The translations under genes were made by a program, and so were the position numbers. Shown piece after piece: positions 25,668 to 34,641 of a DNA stretch of 64,000 nucleotides. Source of the stretch: CAYQJL01 sp964573295. GTDB taxonomy: Bacteria; Eisenbacteria; RBG-16-71-46; CAIMUX01; WJJG01. The notes beneath the pieces are model-generated. The model had not been told where the DNA came from. It saw only the letters and a list, made by a program, of their open reading frames with translations, and did no database searches. Location: positions 1-64,000 of the forward strand of contig CAZNJE010000020.1 in assembly GCA_964573295.1 (NCBI GenBank). Reading direction: 5' to 3'. How positions within the stretch are numbered: the stretch's first letter is position 1; each line of letters starts with the position of its first letter.

Positions 25668-26252
25668 ATGATCACGCGGCAAGAGATCACAGGGCTCTTC
25701 GAGGAGCATCTGGGACGGATCAAGAACGAGAACCTGCGCAAGCAGGTGGTCGACATCTGGGTGCAAGGCTGCGAGGAGGGCGGCTGGGAGAGTCTCGATC
25801 AGCTCCGCCAGATGCCCTTCACCCTGCTTACCGAAACCCATGGCGTCAACTTCATCGAGCACACGCTGGCGGTGACCGAAGGGGCCATCGGCCTGGCCGA
25901 GGCCATGCAGAAGCACTACGCGCACCTTCCGCATACCATCGATTTCGATCGGCTCGTTGCCGGCGGCATCTTGCACGACGTGGGCAAGCTGCTCGAGATC
26001 GAACCCGATGGAGCTGGTGGCTACCGAAAGAGCCATAGCGGCATGTGCGCGCGCCACCCCATCTCCGGCGCGATGCTGGCTGCCAAAGCCGGGGCCTCGG
26101 ATGAACTGATCAACATCATCGCCTGTCATGCCAAGGAAGGCGACGGACGGCCTCAGGTCATCGAGACCGTGCTCGTCCACCAGGCCGATTTCGCCACGTT
26201 CAACCCGCTGGTCATGAAGAACGGTGGCAAGCTCATCGAAGGGCGGAGTTAG
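25668..26252 (+). CDS. HD-domain phosphohydrolase-like protein
   Basis: A 194-residue single-domain HD protein. The metal ligands are in order: NFIEHTLAV (His), GGILHDVGK (His-Asp), ARHPISGA (His), IACHAKEG (His) and HQADF (Asp). The complete set suggests an active, probably binuclear, phosphohydrolase; the substrate is unknown. Start ATG at 25668 follows CAGGAGG. It is 116 bp upstream of the LeuCD fusion on the same strand, which hints at a common metabolic pathway. Confidence 0.83.
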   Translation: MITRQEITGLFEEHLGRIKNENLRKQVVDIWVQGCEEGGWESLDQLRQMPFTLLTETHGVNFIEHTLAVTEGAIGLAEAMQKHYAHLPHTIDFDRLVAGGILHDVGKLLEIEPDGAGGYRKSHSGMCARHPISGAMLAAKAGASDELINIIACHAKEGDGRPQVIETVLVHQADFATFNPLVMKNGGKLIEGRS

Positions 26253-26368
26253 CGCCCTTTCCGGCCTCGTGGCCTGAGGATTCGTGGCCTAGTGAGTCTG
26301 GCCTGGTGACTCCGGCCTAGTGACTCGTGGCCTGACGCACAGATAACGAAAGAGGAGACGCGAGAACC

Positions 26369-28252
26369 ATGGGTCAAACCCTGATCGAGAAGATCCTGAG
26401 CCAGCATGCTGGACGTGACCTCACCCCGGGCGAGATTGCCGACATCACGATCGACTCACGTGCCGCACGCGATTTCGGGGGCGCCAATGTCGTGAAAAAC
26501 CTGCAGACCGCGAAGCTCGGGATCGCCGATCCGGCGCGCACGGTATTCACCTTCGATTGCTACCCCGGCGCCACCGACGCGAAGTATGCCACCAACCAGC
26601 AGATCTGCCGGCAATACGCCGAGCAGCACGGCGTGCGGGTCTCGGACATCAACCGTGGCATCGGCACCCACGTGGCCGTCGACGAGGGACTCGTCGTGCC
26701 AGGCGAGACCTTCGTCTCGACCGACTCGCATGCGAACATCTTGGGCGCTATCGGAGCATTCGGCCAGGGCATGGGCGACCAGGACATCGCCCACGCTTGG
26801 GGCTACGGCACCACCTGGTTCAAGGTACCCTCCTCGGTGAGAATCGTGCTGAAGGGCATGCCGGGCCCCGAGGCCCGGCCCAAGGACGTCTCCCTGGCGC
26901 TCCTGGGTCACCTGGGCGCCAACGGCCTGCTGGGCTACGCCGCGGAGATCATCGGCGAGTACGCCGACAGCCTTTCACTCGACGGCCGTATCACGATCTC
27001 CTCACAGGCCACCGAGATGGGCGGCATCATTGCCTTCTTCTTGCCCAACGAGGAGGTGCTCGCCTATTGCAGCCGGGCGCGGGGCAGCCAGGTCGCCGGC
27101 CTGTTCCCCGATCCCGATGCCCGATACGAGAAGGAGATCGAGGTCGACATCACCGATCTCGGCCCCATGGCCGCGCGCCCGGGACACCCCGAAGACGTGG
27201 CGCCGGTGGCCGAGCTCGCCGTCACCCGGGTGCACTCGGGCTTCATCGGCTCCTGCACGAACGGACGCATGGAAGACCTGCGCGACGCGGCCGCCGTCCT
27301 GCGTGGCCGCCAGGTGGCGCCCGGCCGGATTCTGAAGATCGTCCCGGCCACTGATCAGATCTGGAATCAGGCTATGCAGGAAGGCCTCTTCGAGATCTTC
27401 AAACAGGCGGGCGCACTGATCAGCAACGCCGGCTGCGCGGGCTGTGCCGCCGGCCAGGTGGGCCAGAACGGCCCCGGCGAGGTGACCGTCTCGACCGGCA
27501 ACCGCAACTACGTCGGCAAGCAGGGCAAGGGCGATGTCTTCCTCGCCTCGCCCGCCACGGTGGCGGCCTCGATGGTCGCCGGGCACATCAGCACGCCCTC
27601 GATGCTGGCCCGTGGCGTGACGGCCCATTCGAAGACCGGTCGGCCGGTCGGGCCTGCCGCCGCGCAGGGCGCTCCCGCGCCGGCCGCACCCACGCAAGCC
27701 GCACCCGAGCCGGCCGCACCCACGGTTTCCTCGCCGCAGGTGGAAGCCAAGAAAGGCGGCGACGAGAAGCCCACGGTCGTCGAGGGCCGCGTGTGGGTGA
27801 TCCGGGTCGACAACATCGACACCGACATGATCTTCCACAACCGCTATCTGTCGATCACCGACATCGACGAGATGGGCCAGTACGCCTTCGACAACCTCGC
27901 CGGCTGGGAGGACTTCTCCCGCAAGGTGCAACCGGGCGACATCATCGTGGCCGGCAAGAACTTCGGCGCCGGCAGCTCGCGCCAGCAGGCGGTCGATTGC
28001 TTCGAGGCGCTGGGGGTGGCCCTGATCATCGCTCGCAGCTACGGTGCGATCTACGAACGCAATGCCATCAACGCCGGGCTTCCGATTCTGTGCGCCGACC
28101 TTATTGATACCGACATCTCCGACGGCGAGCGAATCCGATCCGATCTCACGACGGGCCGGATCACACGGCTCGGCAGTGGCGAAACGATCGAGGGGCAGCC
28201 GTTCTCGGAGACGCAGCTGCGCATCTACCAACGGGGCGGCCTGCTCGCTTAG
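26369..28252 (+). CDS. fused large-plus-small subunit hydro-lyase of the LeuC/LeuD (isopropylmalate/homoaconitate) family
   Basis: A 627-residue fusion. Residues 1 to about 425 are the LeuC/AcnA-type 4Fe-4S domain, with STDSHANILGAIGAFGQGMG, cluster cysteines Cys296 (GSCTNGR), Cys356 and Cys359 (CAGC). An Ala/Pro-rich linker of about 50 residues follows, then a LeuD-type swivelling domain from about 470, with NIDTDMIFHNRYL, GKNFGAGSSRQQAV and ARSYGAIYERNAINAGLP. In most bacteria these are two proteins. The family includes isopropylmalate, homoaconitate, citraconate and dimethylmalate hydro-lyases; no leuA or leuB is nearby, so the substrate is open. The HD-domain gene upstream is not a usual leucine-pathway neighbour. 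Confidence 0.85.
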   Translation: MGQTLIEKILSQHAGRDLTPGEIADITIDSRAARDFGGANVVKNLQTAKLGIADPARTVFTFDCYPGATDAKYATNQQICRQYAEQHGVRVSDINRGIGTHVAVDEGLVVPGETFVSTDSHANILGAIGAFGQGMGDQDIAHAWGYGTTWFKVPSSVRIVLKGMPGPEARPKDVSLALLGHLGANGLLGYAAEIIGEYADSLSLDGRITISSQATEMGGIIAFFLPNEEVLAYCSRARGSQVAGLFPDPDARYEKEIEVDITDLGPMAARPGHPEDVAPVAELAVTRVHSGFIGSCTNGRMEDLRDAAAVLRGRQVAPGRILKIVPATDQIWNQAMQEGLFEIFKQAGALISNAGCAGCAAGQVGQNGPGEVTVSTGNRNYVGKQGKGDVFLASPATVAASMVAGHISTPSMLARGVTAHSKTGRPVGPAAAQGAPAPAAPTQAAPEPAAPTVSSPQVEAKKGGDEKPTVVEGRVWVIRVDNIDTDMIFHNRYLSITDIDEMGQYAFDNLAGWEDFSRKVQPGDIIVAGKNFGAGSSRQQAVDCFEALGVALIIARSYGAIYERNAINAGLPILCADLIDTDISDGERIRSDLTTGRITRLGSGETIEGQPFSETQLRIYQRGGLLA

Positions 28253-28315
28253 CGGGAGACACGCTATCCCGCGCACCGACAGCTCGCGCCCTGACGCTGA
28301 GGAAAGGAGGCCTCA

Positions 28316-30913
28316 ATGGGACGCCGGTGGGGCTGGACTCTCGGAATCGCCCTCGGCCTGATCCTCGTGATCGTCCTGGTCCTGTGGCAACCCTGGCGCG
28401 CTACCGAGCCGCATCCGCGGCCCCATGTCGTGCTCGTCACGGTCGACGCCCTGCGCGCTGATCACATGGACACCTATGGCAGCACGCTGGGACTGACGCC
28501 CCACATCGATTCACTGGCCGCCCGCGCGACCGTCTTCGAACGAGCGGTCACTCCGGTGCCGCTGAGCGCCGCGAGTCTGGCGTCGATCATGACGGGACGG
28601 TTGCCCATCCAGCATCGCCTGCGCACAGACCGACGCGGCACGCTGCGTAAGCTCGAGCAGACACTCCCCGAGCGCCTGCAGGCGACCGGATACCGCACCG
28701 CGGCCTTTCTGGGCAGCCGCTATCCGTTCTCGGCGAATATCCCCCAGGGGTGTGACACCGTCCTGGCCCCGGCCGGTCCGGAGCGGCCGGCCGAAGAGGT
28801 CGTGCGCGCTGCCATGGGCTGGTTAACCGGCGGACCACAAGCCCCGTCCCAGCGCGGCGCCGGGGAAATCGAAACCGATGAACCGGTCCCGGCTCGCGAG
28901 GACACCGGCGCCTGGTCCAACTCGAATTCGAAGGCCCCTCGCTTCGCATGGCTGCACATCGCCGAGCCCAGCGGTCCGTGGCGCGCACCGTTCCCGTGGT
29001 CGCTCCAGCATCTGGATCATCCCTATCGCGGCGAGGTCGCCGCGGTCGATCACGCGGTTGGCCTGCTGATGAGCGAACTGGAAGCTCACGGCCTGGCCGA
29101 GAACACGCATGTGATCCTGTTGGGCACGACCGGGGAAGCCCTGGGCGAACAAGGCGAAATCGAACACGGCGTCTTGCTCGAGCAATCCACGCTGCAGGTG
29201 CCGTTGATTTGGAGCCTTCCGATCTGGGAAGAGGGCGCCGGGCCGCGCCGGGTTGCGGGCCTGATGGCCACGACCGACCTGTTGCCCACGCTACTCTCGA
29301 TCCTCGAGATCCCACTGGAACCAATGGGTGCGGGGCGGGCCCAAACGCAAACCGTCGGTGTCAGCGCAGCCGGCGCCGGTGAGACGGGTGCCGCCGCCAC
29401 TGGCGCACAGGCGCCGGGCAGCCCGGGGGCGAGCGTTTCGGCGACCGGCGGTGGTGACACCGGGAGCGGCAACGCCGGATACGGCGATGCGGTGACCGAC
29501 TCGCGGCTGGAAGGCACTGCACAGAAGCAGGTCTTCGGCGGCACAGAACCGACGAGCCGCACACACCTGATGCTCGAGACCTTCTTGCCGCGCGACCTTT
29601 ACGGGTGGGCGCCGCTGCTCGGGGTATGGTCGGATCCGTGGCTCTTCGTGTCGGGCCCCAACTACTACCTCTACAACATCGAGAACGCTCCCCATCGGGC
29701 CCAACCGACGAGCGCCGATCTCGAAGTCATCGCCGCGCAGATGTTCCAGACGCTGGGCAACGAGATCGAGCGCACCTCCCCACTCCCGCAGGATCGCGAG
29801 CAGTGGCCGGAATGGGCGCGTGGGCAGTCGGATCCGTACCGGCGGGTATCGATGAGTAGCGATCTGATCGAGGCGAGTCGTGACCTGCAGTACGGGGATC
29901 CCTATTCCGCTCAGCGGCATGCCGAGCGGCTCACGGCGCGGTTCCCCGACCATCCTCGGGTTCAGGCGCTCCGCGCCTACAGCCATCTGGGGCGCGGCGA
30001 GCATCTCGCCGCTGAACGCAACTTCCGCGAGATCCTCGACCGCTTCAGCGTGGCCTGTGAAGCGCGGCTGGGCCTGGCCGAGTGTCTGCTCGCCCAGGGC
30101 AACCCGCGAACAGCCGAAAGCGCTCTCGCGCAGATGCGCCCGGACTCCCTGGGCAGTTGCCTCTGGCTTCTGGCACCCGATCCAGATCTGGACTTCCGGC
30201 ACTGGCGGCTGCGCGGCTATGCGGCCGCGCGGCAGGGACGCTGCGCGGAAGCGACCGGCCACTTCATGCGCGCCGCAGAGACAGCGCAGCTACCCTCGCA
30301 GCGGCGCCAGGCCAGCGAACTCTACGAAGCCGCGCGGGTTCTCGCCGATGCGCTGCGACGAATCGATCGCATCCACCCGCGCGAGCGTCAGACAGTCCTG
30401 CATGCCGCGTTAGCCCTCGAGTGGCCGGCGGGGGCGCGACGAATCCTGGGGCTTCAAGACAAGGAAGCCGGTAGCGCCGATCGTGACCCCGCCCCCGCAC
30501 CGCGACCGCGGGAGGACGATGATGTCGCGCTGGATCTACTCGAAAGCTACGAGGCCCTTCAGACGGGGCGACTCGATCATACCGTGCGACTGATGAAGCA
30601 GGCCATCACGACCAGGACGGCCCAAGCGTCGAACGTGACGCGGGTAGCACGGGCGCTCGAGGAACGCGGACGCCGGCGGCAGGCGCTCGAGCTTCTCGAG
30701 TTCGCCTTGCCGCGCCTGGATCAGTCCGACGATATCTACTTCGCGCTGGCCGTGTTGCAGGCCGGTGAGCGCTCGACGGGTGAGTCGGCGGCCAACCTGA
30801 AGAATGCCTTCCGCGAGGGCTTCGACGACTGGGACCGGCTGCTCAGCCGTCGTCTCCGCCGCCTGGTCACACGGGACGATCTCCAGGGCTACTGGCAGCA
30901 GCCTCGTCTCTGA
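28316..30913 (+). CDS. membrane-anchored sulfatase-fold protein with TPR tail, probably catalytically inactive
   Basis: An 865-residue protein with an N-terminal membrane helix (about 8-26), an alkaline phosphatase/sulfatase-superfamily domain (about 37-460) and a TPR-rich C-terminus (about 500-865). The fold is clear from VTVDALRADHMDTYG, TPHIDSLAARATVF and SIMTGRLP. The catalytic site, however, looks degraded. The usual nucleophile region PxSHAS is SAASLAS, there is no CxPxR formylglycine motif, the DPHxPY ligand segment reads EPSGPW, and the late DHGE metal motif is TTGE (271-274) followed by EQG instead of EHG. A Gly/Ala-rich low-complexity stretch lies at about 350-395. Likely a pseudoenzyme or binding scaffold. 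ATG at 28316 follows AAAGGAGG. Confidence 0.75.
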   Translation: MGRRWGWTLGIALGLILVIVLVLWQPWRATEPHPRPHVVLVTVDALRADHMDTYGSTLGLTPHIDSLAARATVFERAVTPVPLSAASLASIMTGRLPIQHRLRTDRRGTLRKLEQTLPERLQATGYRTAAFLGSRYPFSANIPQGCDTVLAPAGPERPAEEVVRAAMGWLTGGPQAPSQRGAGEIETDEPVPAREDTGAWSNSNSKAPRFAWLHIAEPSGPWRAPFPWSLQHLDHPYRGEVAAVDHAVGLLMSELEAHGLAENTHVILLGTTGEALGEQGEIEHGVLLEQSTLQVPLIWSLPIWEEGAGPRRVAGLMATTDLLPTLLSILEIPLEPMGAGRAQTQTVGVSAAGAGETGAAATGAQAPGSPGASVSATGGGDTGSGNAGYGDAVTDSRLEGTAQKQVFGGTEPTSRTHLMLETFLPRDLYGWAPLLGVWSDPWLFVSGPNYYLYNIENAPHRAQPTSADLEVIAAQMFQTLGNEIERTSPLPQDREQWPEWARGQSDPYRRVSMSSDLIEASRDLQYGDPYSAQRHAERLTARFPDHPRVQALRAYSHLGRGEHLAAERNFREILDRFSVACEARLGLAECLLAQGNPRTAESALAQMRPDSLGSCLWLLAPDPDLDFRHWRLRGYAAARQGRCAEATGHFMRAAETAQLPSQRRQASELYEAARVLADALRRIDRIHPRERQTVLHAALALEWPAGARRILGLQDKEAGSADRDPAPAPRPREDDDVALDLLESYEALQTGRLDHTVRLMKQAITTRTAQASNVTRVARALEERGRRRQALELLEFALPRLDQSDDIYFALAVLQAGERSTGESAANLKNAFREGFDDWDRLLSRRLRRLVTRDDLQGYWQQPRL

Positions 30914-30984
30914 AGCCAAACCGCGGGGCAGGACGATCGAAGACAGGTCACGCCGTCGGTGCCCGGCGATCGGATACCCGGCCC

Positions 30985-31059
30985 ACGCTTCGGGCCCGGA
31001 CGATAGCGCACGCTTCGGGCCCGGACGATAGCGCACGCTTCGGGCCCGGACGATAGCCC
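30985..31059. repeat. 25-bp tandem repeat, three copies
   Basis: The unit begins ACGCTTCGGGCCCGGACGAT and occurs at 30985, 31010 and 31035. It lies between the convergent sulfatase-like gene and the redoxin lipoprotein gene, ending about 19 bp before the latter's stop codon. The GGGCCC core is palindromic. Confidence 0.93.
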
Positions 31060-31077
31060 ACGCCGCGGGCGCGAACC

Positions 31078-32223
31078 TCACCGAATCTGCGCTAGATAGG
31101 GCTGCAACAGGTCCAGCTGATCGCGAATTTTCTTGCTGGGCGGCATGTCCTCGAACGAGCGCAGGCAGCCATCCCGGCCGAACAGCAGGTGGCTCTTGGC
31201 GGCCGTGACCCCATAGGTCTGTTTGAAGCCGGCCTCGGGCGTGTCGATCAACACCGGTAGGCCAGCCTCCCCGACCATTTCATCCATCTTCACCAGGCGG
31301 GTCTTGCTGAGCACGGTCCACACCACGAGGTCGACCCAATCCGGCTGGGCACGCAGCGATGCGGCCAGGGAGTCGAAGGCAGCGAACTGCTGCCTGAGAT
31401 CACATCACTTGCTGGGGGCGGTGAACCACAGCAGTACCGGATGCCCCCTCTGCTCGGACAGCCGCAGGGTTTGCCCCTTCGTCGGCGAATGAGGATTGTG
31501 ATCCACCATGGCGAAGTCGGGCGGCGGGCACGCCGGGTTGACCACGATCGGATCCCCGGTGATCGAATCGACCAGACCGCCTGTATCCCGTACCCACAAT
31601 CGTGGCCGATAGGTGCCCGGCTCACCATACATGTGGCTCACGCGCCCGCGGCCCGTGATCTCCGAGTCCCACGTGCCGTCGCCGTCGAAATCCCAGCGCT
31701 TCTCGAGCTGCCCGGACAGGTCCCAGTCATCACTCGAGAGGCTGGCATCGAAGCGGAAGTAGGTGAGATCGGCCCAGCCCGTCAGGGGGCGCACCGTGAA
31801 GCTGGCCCGCGGCCCCTCGTTTTCGCTCACCTCGCGCTGGCTCTGCTGTGAAGCTCGACGCTGGCCCTCGGCCAGCATCCGCTCGCGGCGGGTCAGCACC
31901 CGCTCGCCCGCCCCCGCATCGTCTGCTTCGCCGGCGCCCCCGGGGTCAGCCCCCGCATCGTCTGCTTCGCCAGCGGCCCCGACGGCATCCGCCCCGGCAG
32001 CATCCCCGGACACATCCATCCCGGCTTCCACCTCAGGAGCGCTTCGGGCCCGAACGTCTTCGGCTTCACCGCCGGCGACGACGGCCGGCCCCTCCTTCTC
32101 ATACCCGCCACTCATTGAGCTGTCGCCGGCGTCGTTGCAACCCGCCAGGGCCAACGCGCCGATTCCAAGGCAGACCATCCACGGGAGCCCACTCGCCCCC
32201 ACCGTCGCGAATGCCTTCCGCAT
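31078..32223 (-). CDS. PKD-redoxin lipoprotein with in-frame UGA, candidate selenoprotein
   Basis: Read through one TGA (31405-31407), this encodes 381 residues. It has a lipoprotein signal ending LALAGC, an Ala/Gly/Asp-rich linker with duplicated GEADDAGA units, a PKD-type Ig domain (about 145-215, with WDFDGDGTWDSE and GTYRPRLWVRD) and a thioredoxin-like domain (about 255-381). The TGA is codon 273, in LLWFTAPSK-U-CDLRQQF, exactly where redoxins carry their active-site Cys. The 108 downstream codons keep coding character and thioredoxin features (GLPVLIDTPEAGF, YGV, LLFGRDG). A SECIS-like hairpin follows the TGA. Selenocysteine is my preferred reading; a true stop after a nonsense mutation, or a sequencing error, are the alternatives. 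Start ATG at 32223 follows GGAGGGAAGAGG. Confidence 0.65.
31377..31407 (-). promoter_or_regulatory. in-frame UGA plus SECIS-like stem-loop
   Basis: On the minus strand, TGA (31407-31405) is followed by nine bases and then a perfect 7-bp stem: AGGCAGC (31395-31389), loop AGTTC (31388-31384), GCTGCCT (31383-31377). The loop starts 16 nt after the UGA and has G at its second position. Both fit the known bacterial SECIS pattern (a small hairpin directly downstream, guanine among the first two loop bases). Confidence 0.6.
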
Positions 32224-32295
32224 GCTCCTCTTCCCTCCGTAGCCGGGCTTCCAGTTCACTGGGTTACCTCTCGGACATGAGGCCTGAGCACTTCA

Positions 32296-32430
32296 CCCGG
32301 AACACGCCTCCCGGAACACGTCTCCCGGAGCACGCCTCCCGGAGCACGCCTCCCGGAGCACGCCTCCCGGAGCACACCTCCCGGAGCACACCTCCCGGAG
32401 CACACCTCCCGGAGCACACCTCCCGGAGCG
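32296..32430. repeat. 14-bp tandem repeat, about 9.5 copies
   Basis: The unit CCCGGAGCACGCCT (variants with AACACG, CACACC) repeats without interruption from 32296 to about 32430. Three sequence variants are grouped in blocks, as expected from stepwise expansion. It fills much of the 410-bp divergent region between the redoxin lipoprotein gene and metG (32224-32633), which holds no gene. Confidence 0.95.
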
Positions 32431-32496
32431 CTTCTCCTTTAGTGGATGTTCGCCGTCCCGGTCAAGTTCCACGCCAATCCCCTGATTTTGCTTCCG

Positions 32497-32526
32497 TTGC
32501 GCCAAGTGGCCGCCATCGGCTATCCT
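32497..32526 (+). promoter_or_regulatory. possible promoter for metG
   Basis: TTGCGC (32497-32502), an 18-bp spacer and TATCCT (32521-32526) give a moderate match to the sigma-70 consensus, placed about 110 bp before the metG start. Confidence 0.4.
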
Positions 32527-32633
32527 CGCTGTCGTGCCGGCGGCCGGCGGGACCGGCCGCCTACGTGAAATTCAAACTGTGTCCACGAGAATCTCTCGGT
32601 AGGCAAGGATTCACGAGCAGGAAAGGACGGCGG

Positions 32634-34532
32634 ATGAAGCCTGGCTACTTCTATGTGACCACCCCGATCTACTACGTCAATGACGTGCCGCACCTCGGTC
32701 ACGCCTACACGACGATGCTGGCCGACGTCCTGGCTCGCTATCACCGGCTGCTGGACGTGCCGACCCACTTCCTGACCGGCACCGACGAACACGGCCAGAA
32801 GGTGCACGATGCCGCCCAGAAGGCGGGCATGACGCCCCAGGAACAGGCCGACACGACCGTGGTCCGCTTCCTGGAAGCCTGGAAGAAGCTCGAGATCGGC
32901 AATGACGACTTCATCCGGACCACCGAAGACCGCCACACCTCGGTCGTTGGGGAGATCTTGCAGGACCTCTATGACCGCGGTGAGATCTACCGCGGCGAGT
33001 ACGAGGGGTGGTACTGCGTCAGTGAAGAACGCTTCTATACCGAGAAAGAACTGGTCGACGGCAAGAGCCCCGAGGGCAAGCCGGTCGAGCGGATCGTCGA
33101 AGCCAACTACTTCTTCAAGATGGGTCAGTACCAGCAGTGGCTGATCGATCACATCGAGCGCAACCCCGAGTTCATCCAGCCCGAGTTTCGCCGCAACGAG
33201 ACTCTCGGATTCCTCAAGAAGCCGCTGGGCGATCTGTGCATCTCGCGGCCCAAGACGCGCTTGCCGTGGGGCATCGAGCTGCCGTGGGATCGCGACTACG
33301 TCTGCTACGTCTGGTTCGATGCGCTGGTCAACTACATCAGCGCGATCGGTTACCGGCGCGATGATGACCGTTTCAGCCGGTGGTGGCCGGTGAGCTACCA
33401 CCTGATCGGCAAGGACATCCTGACCACCCACACCGTCTACTGGCCCACCATGCTGAAGGCGATGGGCGTCGAGATGCCCAAGGCGATCTTCGCTCACGGC
33501 TGGTGGCTCCTGGGTGGCCAGAAGATGTCGAAGTCCGAAGGCAACGTCACCGATCCGATGCAGATCATGGATCTCTATGGGGTCGACGCGCTGCGCTACT
33601 ACCTGATGGCCGAGATGACGCTCGGGCAGGACGCAACCTTCACGGAAGAGAACTTCGTGAAGCGCTACAACTCGGACCTGGCCAACGATCTGGGCAACCT
33701 GTGCAGCCGGGTGCTCAAGATGATCGCCAAGCAATGCGAGGGCCGGATTCCCGGCGGCGGCCCCGGCACCGCCCAGGAAGAGGCGCTGCGCGAGCACGCG
33801 CAGGAAGCGGTCCACGTGATGGAGAAGAACCTCTTCGACATGAGTTTGGACCGCGGGATCGCCCGCGTGCTCGAGTCGGTGCGCGAGGCCAATCGCTACT
33901 TCGACCGGAACCGGCCATGGGATCTGGCCAAGCAGGGTGACACCGAGGGACTGGGGCGCGTGCTCTACCACAGCGCCGAGACGCTGCGCGTCATCTCCGG
34001 GCTCCTCTTCCCGGTCATCCCAAGCAAGATGACACAGCTACGGCGGATGCTCGGTATGCCCGAGGAGGAAATCCATCCCCACCTGGGACGGCTACGCGAA
34101 TGGGGCGTGCTGAAGCCGGGAAGCTCGATCGGGGAGGTCGAGGCCCTCTTCCCCCGGATCGAGGCAACCGCGAAACCGGTCGCCGCCACCCCCACACCGG
34201 AAGGAGTTGCCGTGCTGGAGTACGAAGATTTCGCCAAGGTAGAGTTGCGAGTCGCCAAGATCTTGACGGCCGAGCCGGTCCCGAAGGCCGATCGCCTGCT
34301 GCGGATGGAAATCAGCCTCGGAGACGAGGAGCGCCAGCTCGTAGCGGGCATCGCCGAGCACTACGAACCCGAGGATCTCGTGGGCAAGCTGATCGTCGTG
34401 GTCGCGAATCTGAAGCCGGCCAAGATCCGCGGTGTGGAATCACGCGGGATGCTGCTGGCGGCCAGCGCCGGCGACCAAGTGAAGCTTCTTACCGTCGACG
34501 GCGACCTGCCCCCCGGCAGCAAGATCCGATAG
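32634..34532 (+). CDS. metG: methionyl-tRNA synthetase with C-terminal tRNA-binding domain
   Basis: Charges tRNA-Met. The 632-residue class I synthetase has the HIGH-type motif PHLGHAYTTM, the KMSKS loop (GQKMSKSEGNV), and an anticodon-binding helical domain. The C-terminal OB-fold (about 520-632) is of the Trbp111/EMAP II type (FAKVELRVAKIL, AGIAEHYEPEDLVGK, GMLLAAS). The zinc-knuckle cysteines of the E. coli-like form are absent, which places it with the shorter, zinc-free subgroup. Start ATG at 32634 follows AGGAAAGGACGG. It converges on era. Confidence 0.96.
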   Translation: MKPGYFYVTTPIYYVNDVPHLGHAYTTMLADVLARYHRLLDVPTHFLTGTDEHGQKVHDAAQKAGMTPQEQADTTVVRFLEAWKKLEIGNDDFIRTTEDRHTSVVGEILQDLYDRGEIYRGEYEGWYCVSEERFYTEKELVDGKSPEGKPVERIVEANYFFKMGQYQQWLIDHIERNPEFIQPEFRRNETLGFLKKPLGDLCISRPKTRLPWGIELPWDRDYVCYVWFDALVNYISAIGYRRDDDRFSRWWPVSYHLIGKDILTTHTVYWPTMLKAMGVEMPKAIFAHGWWLLGGQKMSKSEGNVTDPMQIMDLYGVDALRYYLMAEMTLGQDATFTEENFVKRYNSDLANDLGNLCSRVLKMIAKQCEGRIPGGGPGTAQEEALREHAQEAVHVMEKNLFDMSLDRGIARVLESVREANRYFDRNRPWDLAKQGDTEGLGRVLYHSAETLRVISGLLFPVIPSKMTQLRRMLGMPEEEIHPHLGRLREWGVLKPGSSIGEVEALFPRIEATAKPVAATPTPEGVAVLEYEDFAKVELRVAKILTAEPVPKADRLLRMEISLGDEERQLVAGIAEHYEPEDLVGKLIVVVANLKPAKIRGVESRGMLLAASAGDQVKLLTVDGDLPPGSKIR

Positions 34533-34641
34533 ACTGCGGCATTGGGCCGGCACGATGCCGGCAGCAGTCCGGCGGCGGCATCTGACCCGTCCGTTGCAGG
34601 CCACGCCGCGCGTAGCCGCGGCCCTCTCGGTCAATAGCCGG

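Noticed and set aside
31290..31628. Frameshift explanation for the broken redoxin gene
   Set aside because: The upstream and downstream parts are in the same frame (distance divisible by three); only the TGA codon separates them.
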